From: Manis javanica
Taxonomy: Eukaryota; Chordata; Mammalia; Pholidota; Manidae
Direction: 5' to 3'
NCBI RefSeq assembly: GCF_040802235.1
Contig: NC_133167.1
Coordinates: forward strand, 1,565,001 to 1,629,000
Length of the DNA: 64,000 nt
Shown here: in pieces, positions 1 to 11,175 of the stretch
Numbering within the stretch: position 1 is the stretch's first letter
Layout of the letters: the number at the start of each line of letters is the position of its first letter
Notes under the pieces: generated by a model
What the model was told of the DNA's origin: nothing
What the model saw: only the letters and a program-made list of their open reading frames with translations
Database searches by the model: none
Program-made: the position numbers and the translations under genes

Positions 1-851
1 GGCACAGAGCCAGCAGGGAGGCATTCTTGTAAGGGCCACGGAGGCAGCGGAGCCCTAAGCCTGCTTGGAGGGACTCTGGGGCCAGCACTGTCCTCAGGGT
101 GTCCTCGGCGTCAGCTGGACCCTGCCTGGACGTGACGTGGCTCTGCGCCCACTGCAGTGCCTGGCCAGGCAGCAGGCCGCGTGCCTCCTCCTGCAGGGGA
201 GAGGTGTGCCTTCCAGCGCTGAGCTGCCTGGCACGCGAGAGGCTCTGGGAAAGCCTGTTTCTGTCAGAAGCATTCCAGGTCTTCATGGAAATCCAGAAGC
301 CCTGCTGGCATGTCTGTCCCGACCGTCTTCCCACCAAGCCACGGCCCCTCTCGGGGGAGGACGGGGGGTGGCCACATGCAGCTTTTCCCACCTGCCCCGC
401 CCCGATTCTGAACTTGTGCTTCCATCTGTGCTCATGGGTGTGAAGTGAGGCATGAGACTCGCCCCCTCCTGCATGCAGACCCCTTTCTATGGGACCTGGG
501 GGGCCTCCCTCAGGAGACAGCGCCAGCGCCCACCCCGGGCACGGCCACACAATGTGCTTGGGTCAGTGGGACCCTGGAGAAACGTGACGCACCACGAGAA
601 GAAGCGTCTGCACGTGCGCTGGCCTCTCCCGTGGGCGGGAGTCCCAACTCCATGAGGAGGGACCGGCCACCTCGTGGGGAGGGCAGCCCCTGGAGCCGCG
701 GGGGGCGTGCTGAGGCAGCATGTGCTGGGGGCGGCCAGGCTTCGGTGGGGGGTCCCTTCCCCCAGCAGAGAGGGCACTGCTCGGTCACCTCCTACCCCCC
801 AGGCCCAGTGTGGGGGGCCCCGCTCATCTCAGCTCCAGACTCTAGGAGGGA
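1..851. other. GC-rich sequence, no gene seen
   Basis: High-GC unique-looking sequence. Open frames exist on both strands, but they overlap each other and have Pro/Arg/Gly/Ser-rich composition with no recognisable domain, so I treat them as chance. No repeat family recognised. Confidence 0.6.
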
Positions 852-972
852 ACTATGTAATTAATGTATATAAATTCAATTTATATGTATTATATAATTT
901 ATTGATATATCAGTTAAATTATATTATACATTAAATATGCATAAACTGAATTAATATATATAAATTAAATGT
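852..972. repeat. AT-rich low-complexity tract
   Basis: About 120 bp made almost only of A and T, with TATATAA, TTAATATA and ATTTATA words, set abruptly inside GC-rich DNA. No unit repeats cleanly, so it is low complexity rather than a microsatellite. It could be the remnant of an expanded AT repeat. Confidence 0.8.
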
Positions 973-1214
973 AAGCCATATTCATCTAACTTCCAAGGGC
1001 TGCCTCTTAGCCCCCGTTTGGGCCTCTGAGGGGTTTTCTCCTGTGTCGTGGATACAACACGCCCTCATTTCTCTGAAGCCAGGACTTGGGGTCTCCGCAG
1101 GAGCTCCCTGGAGCTTCCGCAATACGCCAGCACACTCTGGGCCTTGAAAGAGCAGCCACACCGGGACCGCCTGGCAGGAGGAAGGGACAGGACAGGGATC
1201 CGGCTTTGTCCTGG

Positions 1215-1345
1215 GCCAGGTGTATCGCCTTGGCCTGTGCCTTATTCCATCCCGACACCAGCCTTGTGGGACAGGCGGTGAGGACCTCCCCACACACAGG
1301 AGGGGACTGAGCCAGAGACCAGAGGGGCCAAGGGCCGAGCTCCAG
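1215..1345 (+). repeat. MIR SINE fragment, probable
   Basis: Contains the MIR core order: an ATCCC.ACA.CAGCC.TGTGGGACAGG-like part, then a diverged form of the MIR segment CATTTTACAGATGAGGAAACTGAGGC, here reading CACACAGGAGGGGACTGAG. It lies directly upstream of the 25-bp minisatellite. Divergence is high; boundaries approximate. Confidence 0.55.
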
Positions 1346-1362
1346 GCAGACCCACTGAGGCA

Positions 1363-1662
1363 GACAGTCCCCGTGACAAGGAGGCGGACAGTCCCCCCAT
1401 GACAAGGAGATGGACAGTCACCCAGGACAAGGAGGTGGACAGTCAACTGTGACAAGGTGGAGGGCAGTCCCCTGTGACAAGGAAGTGGACAGTCACCCAG
1501 GACAAGGAGACAGACAGACACCCGTGACAAGGAGGCGGACAGTCACCTGTGACAACGTGGTGGACAGTCCTCTGTGACAAGGAGGTGGACAGTCCCCTGT
1601 GACAAGGAAGCGGACAGTCCCCCCGTGATAAGGAGGTAGACAGTCCCCTGTGACAAGCACTG
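1363..1662 (+). repeat. 25-bp minisatellite, about 12 units
   Basis: Twelve tandem units start near 1363, 1387, 1413, 1438, 1463, 1488, 1513, 1538, 1563, 1588, 1613 and 1639. Each begins GACAGTC, carries a C-rich stretch and ends TGACAAGG(A)GG.G. Most units are 25 bp; one is 24 and two are 26. Single-base variants such as CACCCAGGACAAGG recur in non-adjacent units (1413 and 1488), suggesting unit duplication and shuffling. The period is not a multiple of three, so the repeated CPLPCHRG-like peptides on the minus strand are not a coding signal. Confidence 0.95.
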
Positions 1663-4600
1663 GGTAGCGGGAGGGAATCGCTCGTTACCGGGAACACGGG
1701 ACTCTGCAGGGTGGTATCCTCACACCATTTCCCAACCCCTTCACGCCACAGTGACAGTTCTGACCTGAGCATCACGGAAACACTTCACACTTTATGTGAA
1801 ACTGTGGCAGGTCTGCATGTGGAGGGGGGTGCCTGGCCTTCCACGACTGTGTTGTGCAGAGCCCCGCCAGCCGCTCGCCCCAAACCCCAAGGACTGCGTT
1901 TCCCAGGCTCCTTGCACTTAGGGCGGGGACACGTGACTGGTTCCATCCAAAGGCATGTGCCCCCTGCCTTATATCAGTTCATCTTCCAGGTACCCTCTGG
2001 GGTGGAGGATCCTCTTACCCCATTTTGCCACGAGCTGTCTGAAGCATGGAATGCAGCACGGAATGTGGTTACCTGGGGGCCCCCCAGGCCTGCGCCAGTC
2101 GTCTGGGCCTCAGGCGGCCTTCCCCACCAGGAACCCTGCCCCTGCAGGCCCATGTGCACTGGGCTGTCCTGGTCCTACCAGGCGGCAGCAGGCCCCTCAC
2201 CCAGGCCTGCGGCAGGGCCTCTGACCCCTGGTGCTCCCCCCATGGGCCAGGGCGGAGGCGCCAGGCCCTGTGTGGCTCCCAGTGCCCTGGGGGCTGGTTT
2301 GTCTCATTGGTTCTGGCCCCAGACGTTTCTGGTCACCAGTAGTGACCGGACTGGGAGTAACCTTCTGTGCCCACCAGGAGAGAGAAGTTTACTTGGAACT
2401 GGGCAGAATCTGCACCCCACACCCAGTGAGGCCACCCCAGTTCCCATGAGACCATTAAAGGGCATGCTGCGCCCTCCCAATGGAAGATGCAGGAAGTGCC
2501 TTACCAGCTTCAGAACCCTCCCATTCAGCAAGTCTGGGGTGGGTGACTCACATTTTTTATGGAATAACTTTGAAATCCTATGATAAAAAATTAACCTCCT
2601 CAGCTGTGTAAAGACTTCTGGCCACTCCATCGGCCTTAGAAAACAGTCTTGCAAATTTAAGCATAAATTAATGGCATGTAACGCGGAGGCACAGGCCAGC
2701 TCTTCATGGGCTGTAAACCCAGCTGTGGGTCAGAGTGATCAGGCATCAGAGCTGGGCGCCGGCCCCGCGGTGCTGGGCAGCACCTCTGTGCCCCAGGCTG
2801 GCTTCCCACCGCCTCACGTGCGCCCGCCTCGCTCTGGCTCTGCAAAGGGAGACGGACAGCTCTGGGGTGGGGCACACGGGCTGGCCAGGGCCGCCCCTGC
2901 CTCCGACCCAGCCTGCAGGCTGGCCCCATGGCCTCACAGAGCCTCAGATCCCCTCACCCAGACACGCCTCATCCACAGAACAGGGACAGCCACGCACGCC
3001 ACGCACGGTGGTGGGGAGGGCGGAAGGACACGGGGAGCATGGACACCCCCCCACACACACAACACGCTTTTGCTTCCCTGTCCCTCTGCAGGAAGCTGGG
3101 AGAGGTCCTGCTTGTCCTCAGAGCTGACCATGCCAACCTATGTGCTCTGGGAGCCCCTGCCCAGGGGATGTGGGGGGCCAGGCCTCCCGTGCAGCGGCCT
3201 TGCCTACTGCTGCAGAGCCGCACAGGCAGGGACCCCAGGCTCCTAGTTCTGGCCTCCGCAGACATGGGTGCCCAGCACCCAGCACCCACCATGGCTCACA
3301 CCACGGCCCGAAGGCCAGCACAGCATGGGTGAGGCAGGGCGCTGTCCTGGTGGTCTTGGCGGAGGCAAGGACAGGCCAGTGGAAGGGTCCTGGGTGACCG
3401 GTCCCCGTGGCAGAGCTCCACTCAGCCCCACATGTTCTCAGCTGCCTTCCGGTCCCTCTGGGGCTGGGCAATGAAGAACAGGAGCCCCAGTCCCGCTGCT
3501 CCGCAGACTGCGCCCCTGGCCCGCACCAGGGCCTCCCCAGCCTCTGGGAGACCCCTGCACTTCAAAGCTTCCCGGCCGGCTTGCTCTCGGTGACTCCCCC
3601 AAGACTTCTCACCTCTGCCCGCGCACAAGGTAAGTCATCCTGCGGAATCACGTCTGGGACGCCCTGGACGACCCGCTGCCATCAGCTACCACGTGAGTGG
3701 AGCAAGCACCAGAGGCCAGCCAGCGGTGGAGTTTCAGGCCTTCCCTGGACCCCACCCCTCCCCACCGCGGGAGCCCCACAACTGCGCCTACACTGGTTGC
3801 CCACGGGGGAGTAAACCACAGGGCGCCCAGAGCCCTGGAGTGAGGGCAGCAGGCCTCTCTGAGCCCCAGGTCCTGACCCTGAAGTGGGCAGAAGACCGTG
3901 GCGGCAGGCGGAGGGTGGAGGCAGGCAGCGCGCCTGGGGCTCTGACCCCATCTGCCCATGCTGGAGCCTTGCCTTCTGCTGCCTCCACTCACAGGGGTCA
4001 TCTGAGGGGTCCCCCTGCTCAGCCCCTTCCGCCCTGGCCTGCAGCATTCCAGAGGGGGGCAGATGGGGGCCTGGGCCTGGCACTCGATGCTTCCTTGTGG
4101 CCCGCCCGGCTGAGCTCCCAGGCGCTCCTGCTGGCCTGCTCAGTGGCCAGCAACACTAAAGACCCATGCTGGCAGGAAGCAGCAAGGACAGGCTCCGGAG
4201 GGACACAGTGACGGCTGTGCAGGACACAGTGCCTTGGGGACATCAGGGAGGGCAACAGACACAGCTGGAGGCAGAGGAGAGGCTCAGAACGCTCCTGTGT
4301 GAAGGGGGTGCCCCCAGGGAAGGACGTGCAAGCAGGGTGGCCCAGCCACGCAGGATCTGAGGTGCAGCCCCATGTGGAAGCCAAGTCCCTTTGACACCCT
4401 TTGTCCCTTTGTGGGACTCACAGGGTCACTCCCTCCAGCAGCAGGGATAGCTTCAGGCCCCGTTCTCCCCCCAGAAACCTGGGGTGTCAGGCTACATGCC
4501 CTCAAAGCTTCCCTCTAGACTTCAAGCATAAGTGACATCACTGTGGTGCAGCCCGGCCCGGCTGCACCCTCGCCCTGTCTTCAGAAACCACCGTGGGTCA

Positions 4601-6778
4601 GCCCGTGCAATCAGGACTGGTGGGAAGGGACTGTGGACGTCAGGGACACCCCCTGATCAACAGTTCACAGCCCTTTCCTCATCCCCTCAATGAGAAGGCC
4701 TCCATTCCTGCAGGACCCTTCCTGGGGCTTCGGAGCCCGCTGCAGCCCTAGCAGCACCCGGGCCATTTCAGGGCAGCTGGGCCACTTTGCAGCAGGGGCC
4801 CAGGATCTAGAGCCTGGACCTCAGTTGTGTCCAGGCTCTCAAGGCTGCGTGCAGTGGTGGGAGAGGGCAGAGTCTCTGGAAAGAAAAGGCTGCACTCCCT
4901 CCAGCAAGGCCCACTTTGTAAATCAAGCCCCTGAATCATTCACGAGCCCCACCTCTGCCCTCCTACCTTCTCTCCCGCGAGGGGATGGTGAGGATTCATG
5001 CAGAGCACCTTGCAGTCAGAAGCCATTAAAGATTTAGCACAACACAGACAGCGGCCGTCTCCGGGGGTTCTCCAGGAGGCAGCAGCTTAGGTAAAACCAT
5101 TGTAGATCTTTGCTCTTGACAAGAAGACACGCGGCGTGGGGCAGAGCAGAATCGATCCTTCCTCGCGCTCACACGGGCCCTGATTATTCCCCTAAAAGCT
5201 GTCAGATGCTGAGCAACAAGACATACTCCCTGCCCTGTCTTCTGAGGGTCTTTGGAGATGGGTGGCAGTGGAGGGAAGGCAGCAAGTGGGGAGCCTGTGG
5301 CCGTCAGGGCTGCATGAGCACATCAGGGGCTGCCTTTCTGGCTTCACCCTCTGTGTCGGGGCTCCACCACCCTGTGATGAGGGTGCGCAGCCCCCAGGAG
5401 CTGGTCCTCGCCCTGCCCCAGCACCACCAGCCTCTGCCTGGGGCTGCAGCAAGGTGATCTGCTGCTTGAATCTGCACTAGAGCAAAGGTGGACTTGAGTG
5501 TGAATTGCAGACACATCGACATCCATCCAGCAGGTAACCCACACACCTGTGAACAGATGCAAACAGCAGGTGATAGAAGCTGGGTCCTCCGGGACACTCC
5601 ACCTGGGCTCTGAGCTCTCCTCTGCATGTCAGCATGTGCCCTTCTGGCGCCAGTGGGCACTGGGGAGCAGCTGCCGAGCACCTCGGGCTGGACACATTGG
5701 AGGCGTCCTTCAGGCACGTTCTTGGTGGGCTCTGGACCCCACACCCAGAGACGCGTCTCCCTCTACCTCTCTTTCTGGGAAAAGAACATGCTCCCAGTAG
5801 AGCAAGCCTCCAAGAGCCGCCACCACGCCTGGAGGGGCCTGCCCACTCACAGGCCCACCACCCGACTTCTCAACAGTCCTCTGTGGCTGCAGCTCGGGGG
5901 CTGTGTCAACTCAAGCTCGGGGTGTTTAGGCTAGGGCAGTATTCACTGAGGAGGCCCTGGGCCCTGGCTACAGGAACACCCGCAGGGCTCTGCACGCCCA
6001 CACACTGACAGCTTCCGGCACAGACCCGGAATTTCAGTCCACACCCTCCCGGCACATTGCAAACAGCTTTGAATTCCCAAACCTCTGAGGTGAGGCCCAA
6101 GAGCCGGAGATGGATGGCTCCCTCTGGCCACATCCCAGCTGAGGACTGCTCCACGCTGGGCCCACAGGGGCCTCCAGGTCAGAACTAGCCAGTTGCTGCT
6201 AAGACAGGCTAACCGGGCCAGCCCAAAGAGCCTGGTTCCAAAGTAGGAGGCATGGAGAGGAAATTTTTGTTAACCCACAACAATCTTAGGAGCTGAAGTA
6301 ACATTTTCTCAAGTTTCAAGGCATCCACCCACTGCCCTAGATGTGAAACAGGAATCCTGAGTTTACAAGGTTCTCAGGCTAGAATGGTGGTGTTGGCACC
6401 CTGTCAATTCCCACCCACAAGCCAAGAGCATCCAGCCGAGCAGCAGGACCGGAGAGGCGGCCTTCGGGGACTGGGCTGCAGTCTGTGAGGGGTCTGAGGT
6501 CAGCTGCTGCCTTGTCTGCTCGTCCCAGGACAGCCCCTGGTGCTGTCTGGTTAGCAGCAGGGTTCAAGCCCAGGCGCCCCCTGCCCCACCTGTGTAGCAG
6601 GGGCCTGATGCCCCTGGGTGCAGGAGGGTGAGGAGACAGCCTGTGCACCAGGGAGGCCTCCCCAGCCCACTGACAGCCCCGCTCGGGGCTGGGGCTCAGC
6701 TCGCCCTTCCCTGAGGGCCCTGGACACCGAGGCATGACCATGCTCTTGGCTAGTGACTCCTCCTCCCTGCACGCCTCC
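1663..6778. other. GC-rich unique region, no gene
   Basis: About 5 kb of GC-rich sequence with no gene I can support. A 290-codon open frame (1711-2583, plus) has no recognisable domain. The stretch 1885-1960 (TTTCCCAGGCTCCTTGCA, then ACACGTGACTGGTTC) resembles the 5' part of an old LTR-type repeat. A near-perfect splice-donor match lies at 3627-3635. No RNA gene seen. Confidence 0.55.
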
Positions 6779-6808
6779 AACACACACACACGCACACGCA
6801 CACACACC
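6779..6808. repeat. (CA)n microsatellite, interrupted
   Basis: About 30 bp of CA dinucleotides broken twice by CG (ACACGCACACGCACAC pattern). Confidence 0.9.
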
Positions 6809-6854
6809 ATCCTTAGAAAACTCTGCTCCACCAGTGGACAGGGTCATTGTCTAA

Positions 6855-7140
6855 ACCCCATTTGCCCCAGTGATTATTGAGTCTGTGTGTCAGCTTAGAT
6901 GTGATTAACATTTACAATCGTTCGACCTGTAGCAAAGCACCCTCTGTCATGTGGAAGGTCTTAAGGGGAAGGACCGCCGGGTCCTGGAGGTGCCCTGCCT
7001 CTGGACCGCAGCACCGGCTCTTCCCTGCACCCCGGCCCCTGGCCTGCCTGCAGGCTTCAGACTTGCCAGAACCCACGGTCTCAGGACGGGAGCGCATGTC
7101 CTGTCAGTTCTGTTTCTCCAGACATCACGGCTGACACAGC
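6855..7140 (+). mobile_element. Old LTR-like interspersed repeat, copy A
   Basis: Matches from memory a widespread ancient mammalian repeat. Its 5' part has GATTAACATTT followed by a degenerate GACTGAGTAAAGCA segment and its 3' end reads GTTCTGTTTCTC-CAGA. The same family occurs at 14,265-14,740. I do not recall its formal name; the 3' terminus resembles ERVL-type LTRs. The copy is GC-drifted and shorter than the second one. Confidence 0.5.
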
Positions 7141-8177
7141 CCCTTGGTGCAGATAATTGGAGAAGATTTAAACAAGAGGAAGTGATGTACAGACACTGGT
7201 GCTGGGAGCCCCTCGATGTTCCTGCTGTCCCCGAAGGGCCCTGGGTCTGCATAGACGCCTGCTGCAGCGGGGGAAGTGGAGGCGGAGCGGGGAGGGCCTG
7301 GGAGGCCGGCCTTTGTGCTGTCACCTCCCAGAACTCATGCTCCCAGGTCGTCCTGGGGCCCAGAGCTCATCCTCTCCACATTCTCTGAACCCCTGTGCAG
7401 GGATTTTGTGGGGCCGCGCCCATGCTGGGGGCTTTCTCTCAAGTCAGTCCCCACCCCTCAGGGGCCCCACCCCTTGACCTTGGCGCTCCTGAACTCTCAG
7501 CTGCCCTCCGTGATGGGCACAGGGCAGGGCTGTGGGCGCATCGCTGTCGGCCGCCAGTCCCTCCGAGGGCGGCCTCAGCTGCAGAGTCTGCCTCGCCCAA
7601 GGGCATGACCAATGAGGCGTATCAAGGCCCCGCCACCTGGGCGCTCAGCGCACTGCTGCAGCTGCGTGCCCCACCGTGGGCGCCGGCACCCCGCACACCA
7701 AACGCCATCCAGCTTCCTGGGGAAGCGCGCGTGCACACCGGCCAGCTCACCACCAGGCCGCTGTCAGGGCTGGAGTCCAGCTGCACACGCACACGTGTCT
7801 GCACACATGCACACACACTCGTCTGCTCCCGCATGGGCCATGAGGTGAGCTCAGGGAGGCTGCATTCCAGAAGTGGCCCCCAGAGCACTAACACACTCAC
7901 TGCACAGAGCAGGCAGCCCCGGAGGAAGCCGTCCTGGTGAAGATGCCCCAGGCTCACCGGGGTCCGGGGCAGGCAGACTGGAGAGTGGCGGCTGGTCAGC
8001 TGAGGCAACGAACACGTACCAGGTTTGGGCGCCTGCTCGGTGCTGCCCAGAGAGGCTCCTCCCCACTTCAGCCCAGGGGAGGGCAGGACAGGGGCGAGGG
8101 CTCCGGAGGGGCGAGGTCACTGCTGGCCCAGCCCCCTGGGCAGCAGGGAGCCCATGGCCAAGGCAGTAGCCTGCCCA
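7141..8177. other. GC-rich unique region, no gene
   Basis: GC-rich sequence without a supportable gene. A short imperfect CA-rich patch (about 7780-7820, ACACGCACACGTGTCTGCACACATG) is the only simple-sequence feature. Confidence 0.5.
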
Positions 8178-8262
8178 GGCCTCTGCTATTCCATCTGTAA
8201 AGGAAAGGCCCAACTGTGCGGGCACACTCCCTGTGGGGAGAGGGACCACAGCGCTGTCCTCT
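8178..8262 (-). repeat. MIR SINE fragment, reverse, possible
   Basis: Reads CATCTGTAAAGGAAAGG followed by a CTCCCTGTGGGG-like segment, the order of MIR in antisense (CCTCATCTGTAAAATGGG, then CTCACAGGGTTG). Highly diverged. Confidence 0.45.
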
Positions 8263-8859
8263 GCCATCCTTGCCCTGCATCGTGCTGAACACCGTGCCCA
8301 CTACAGAAATAGAATGCATCTCAGATCTCAGTTCAAGAGAAACACACAATATAAATAAAGAGAAAGAAATGATTGCTAATTAAATCCTCTTTAAATTTAG
8401 TGTGAGATGAAGCAGAAACTTACGGAGTCTGAAAGTTGGCACTGACAAATTTTTTTTTCTGAAAAATGCTAATTTAGAAGTGATGGACTTATTTAGCCAC
8501 CACGGGTACTGCTATTCTGAATAATGCATTCTTGGGGGGATTCCGAATGAAGCCCAGAGCATAAGTTTCATTCCTGGAGGATGTCTCCCCAAGGAACAGG
8601 ATGCAAGGAAGGTGGCCAGGTGACCCCGAGGTCACGGCGCAAACCCTGGAAACCAGGAAACCCAAGGGAATAAACCAAAGAAGGACGGAGGTCGGGGGCT
8701 TGGCCTCCGAGAGGGGCAGGCAGGGCGCCTCCTGGGGAATGGGACACAGCTCTGTTAGGCAGGAAAATAGGTATGAGCGGGCTGGAAAGGGAATAAGGCC
8801 AGGAAAGCCCACTAAAAAAAACCCCAGAGTTAATCAGTTAAAACTCAAAAGCCCGGAAT
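8263..8859. other. AT-richer sequence, no gene
   Basis: Includes a compositionally distinct AT-rich part (8330-8480) with a poly-T run, and a moderately GC-rich part (8590-8760) that could be the upstream part of the adjacent retroviral LTR. No coding evidence. Confidence 0.4.
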
Positions 8860-9445
8860 AACTTGGCCTGGAATGTTTGAATGTTCCCCAGATAAAGGAA
8901 GGTACCTCAGCATAGCCCGTGTCTTTATTGTGTTAATCACGCAGGCCCTGCTGTAGGCAACATAGTAGAAGGCAGGGAGGATTCCATCTTAAAAATAAGA
9001 TTGCATTTTAATACTCAGGAAGTTAAGAAGTAAGATTCCTAACTTACTCTTTAGCAACAGACAATAGCTCAGCCCACCTTGGGGCTGGGCAGGCGGCCTG
9101 TGGGATCTGCTCCCAGACCAGGAAGCCGGTACCCCAGGGGGAAATCAGAGCAGGAAATTCCTTGTGTTAATTTTAAATATTCAAAGATCACTTAACAAGT
9201 CTGCACCCCCAGCCTGCGGTCATACTCCTAAAAAGCCTTAGAAGGGGGAACCCCAGCCCTTCAGGGCGCTCCTCTTTCTGACGGTGCCCTCACTTTCTAC
9301 ACGCGTGACCTTTGAATCTTAAACTTTCTCTCTCCAACCTTTCAGGGCGCCTCTTCCTGCTTTTTCTCTCTTTAAGTAACTTTCAGTAAAACTTTCACTC
9401 TGCTTCGCTGCTGTGTCTCTGACCTTCAAGTCTTTGTTGCAGGGG
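8860..9445 (+). mobile_element. Endogenous retrovirus LTR, class I-like, solo
   Basis: The 3' third has the look of a gammaretrovirus-like U3-R-U5: pyrimidine-rich CTTTCTCTCTCC, an AGTAAA polyadenylation-like hexamer at 9385-9390, then CTCTGCTTCGCTGCTGTGTC and TCTTTGTTGCAGGGG. The 5' part contains CCATCTTAAAAATAAGATTGC-like sequence typical of such LTRs. No gag, pol or env remnant is visible next to it, so it is probably a solo LTR or an isolated fragment. The 5' edge is uncertain; family not named. Confidence 0.55.
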
Positions 9446-9769
9446 GACAAGGACCCAGGAAAATACACACACTCCCCCAACAGCTCTGTAGTCGGTCTGT
9501 GGAAAAGGGCTTTCCTCCTGCGGCCAGACCCACATCTCCCCTCGTGAGAGCTCCCAAAGCATCCCAGTGAAGCCCCAACCCTCCCCAGCCCCCCTGGGGC
9601 TGCCCAGCTCCCCCCTGCATCCCCCACGGCCTGCCCCTCCTCCATCTGGAGCCCATATTCTTCCTGCCCTGCACTCTGCCCACCTCTGCCTCCTGCCGCT
9701 TGCCTCACACCTGGGACCTGCCTGTCACCCTCTCCTGATTCTGCGTGACAGTCTTCCTGCTCAGGGCAG
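9446..9769. other. Pyrimidine-rich sequence, no gene
   Basis: CCCTCCCC-rich stretch after the LTR; nothing recognisable. Confidence 0.4.
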
Positions 9770-9870
9770 ACAACAGATGTGTGTATACATGTGTACCTGT
9801 GTGTCTATATGGGTATGTGTGAACCCACATGTGCCTGGTGAGCACACATGCCTGCATGTGGACATATGTA
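9770..9870. repeat. TG-rich degenerate tract
   Basis: Degenerate TGTGT/CATGTG sequence (GTGTGTATACATGTGTACCTGTG and similar words), an eroded dinucleotide repeat. Confidence 0.7.
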
Positions 9871-10062
9871 CATATAAGTATCAAATATTTTAGTCAAATA
9901 TATCAAGTAGAGATCAAGCCATATGCGTTTGTCAAAGGCAGTTCTAATTAATTTAAAATTCAAAATTATGTATTAAAATGAATGACAAATATGACTTATA
10001 ATAAATATTGAAATTTTATATCAAAATTATTTTAACAAAATTGACTTTTTAAAATTAACTTG
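9871..10062. other. AT-rich stretch
   Basis: AT-rich unique-looking sequence (TTAATTTAAAATTCAAAATTATG words). No TE identified; may be a decayed L1 piece. Confidence 0.4.
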
Positions 10063-10319
10063 CTAGCTGGAAATGACACTTTGTTTTGCAAACATCCCTT
10101 CCACTTGTGCCCACAGCTGGGGCTGGGCCGGTTACCGATCTGCCTTATTTTGCCTGACCACTTTGGCTGCCGGAACCGCCTTGCCCTCGGAAGAGCTTTC
10201 AGCCCAGGGTCGCAGCTCACCAACCACACGTGCCTGACATGACCACCTTTGGTTTCCAGGACCTGTGGCAAGATGTGGCAAGACGTTCCTTGGGCATACA
10301 CGCCCAGGTGTGCTTAATA

Positions 10320-10347
10320 CATTGTGTGTGTGCACGTGGTGATGCAT

Positions 10348-10386
<39 letters not shown>

Positions 10387-10640
10387 ACAGTGTCCGCACA
10401 GTAGTGCAGGGCCCAGAGCAGGGCCCTGCTGGCTGGGGCTAAGGGTGACAGCCTGTTCAAGGGTGTGCCCTGTGAGCATGGTGCATGCACATGGTGAAGG
10501 CTGTGCATGCATGTGTACCTTGTACCGCAAGAGGAGTGTGTATGTGTGCACATGGGTGTGCACGGATGCATATGCTTGGGTGCCTGTGGGGATGCACTCA
10601 CATGTGTGAGGGGGTGTGTGTGTGTGCACTAGGTGTATTT
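10320..10640. repeat. TG-rich tract with (TG)16 core
   Basis: A pure (GT)n run at 10,352-10,383 (about 32 bp) sits inside some 300 bp of eroded GTGTGCATG-type sequence. A non-TG window (10,390-10,480) interrupts it. Alternating purine-pyrimidine sequence of this type can adopt Z-DNA; that is a property of the motif, not something shown here. Confidence 0.85.
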
Positions 10641-10934
10641 GCATAGTGTAGCAAGAAGGGCGGCCGATGCACCAGGCTGACTGGCACACCTCCTGCTCAG
10701 CCTCATCTCTGGTGCCCAAGGGGCTTCCCTTCACTCTGCCAGGTCCCTCCTCAGCCGGCTGGGTCCTGGGCAGTCTGACCCAGGAAGGAGTCGCCCTGAC
10801 CAGTGTCTCCCCCCAGAGGCAGTGGGGCCCCCTGCAGGCAGGGTAAGCCCCTCCCCACCCTGCAGGGGTCTGGGGGTCTGCCTGAACCCCAGGACCATCT
10901 TCTTCCATATTGGCAATTTCAGCCTTGGGGGTGC
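10641..10934. other. GC-rich sequence, no gene
   Basis: GC-rich, no repeat or gene recognised. Confidence 0.4.
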
Positions 10935-11175
10935 TGTGTTTTCTGTTCGGCTTTGTGTTTTAGCTTTTGGTACTAGTTATTAATGTTCTTCATTTCCTCA
11001 GAAATTACAGCTGTTGCAATGTTAATCGAGTTAATTGTTACTATTCAGCAGCTGGAGTGGCAATTTAGCACCTGCTAATAAAGACGAGGAGTTTGAAGTT
11101 TGGAGAAAATGACCAGATTATCCAGTGTTATCATGTCACTCTGTGGCAAGTGGAAATTATAGAGACAGAGTGTGG
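10935..11175. promoter_or_regulatory. Candidate conserved regulatory element
   Basis: AT-rich, non-repetitive island inside GC-rich DNA, dense in developmental transcription-factor words. These are two GTTAAT copies 9 bp apart (11,021 and 11,030), a TTAATTG homeobox core, an E-box CAGCTG, CAATTTAGCACCTG with a second E-box, and TAATAAA. No simple repeat and no TE similarity seen. Inference from composition and motif density only. Confidence 0.35.

Noticed and set aside
982..1775. Minus frames with repeated CPLPCHRG-like peptides
   Set aside because: They read through the 25-bp minisatellite, whose period is not a multiple of three; the peptide repeat is an artefact.
1711..2583. 290-codon plus frame
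   Set aside because: Composition-biased, overlaps LTR-like repeat text near 1885-1960, ends in AT-richer DNA without splice or polyA context.
10132..10908. 258-codon minus frame with His/Thr repeats
   Set aside because: The HTHTHT stretch is a translated (CA)n microsatellite.
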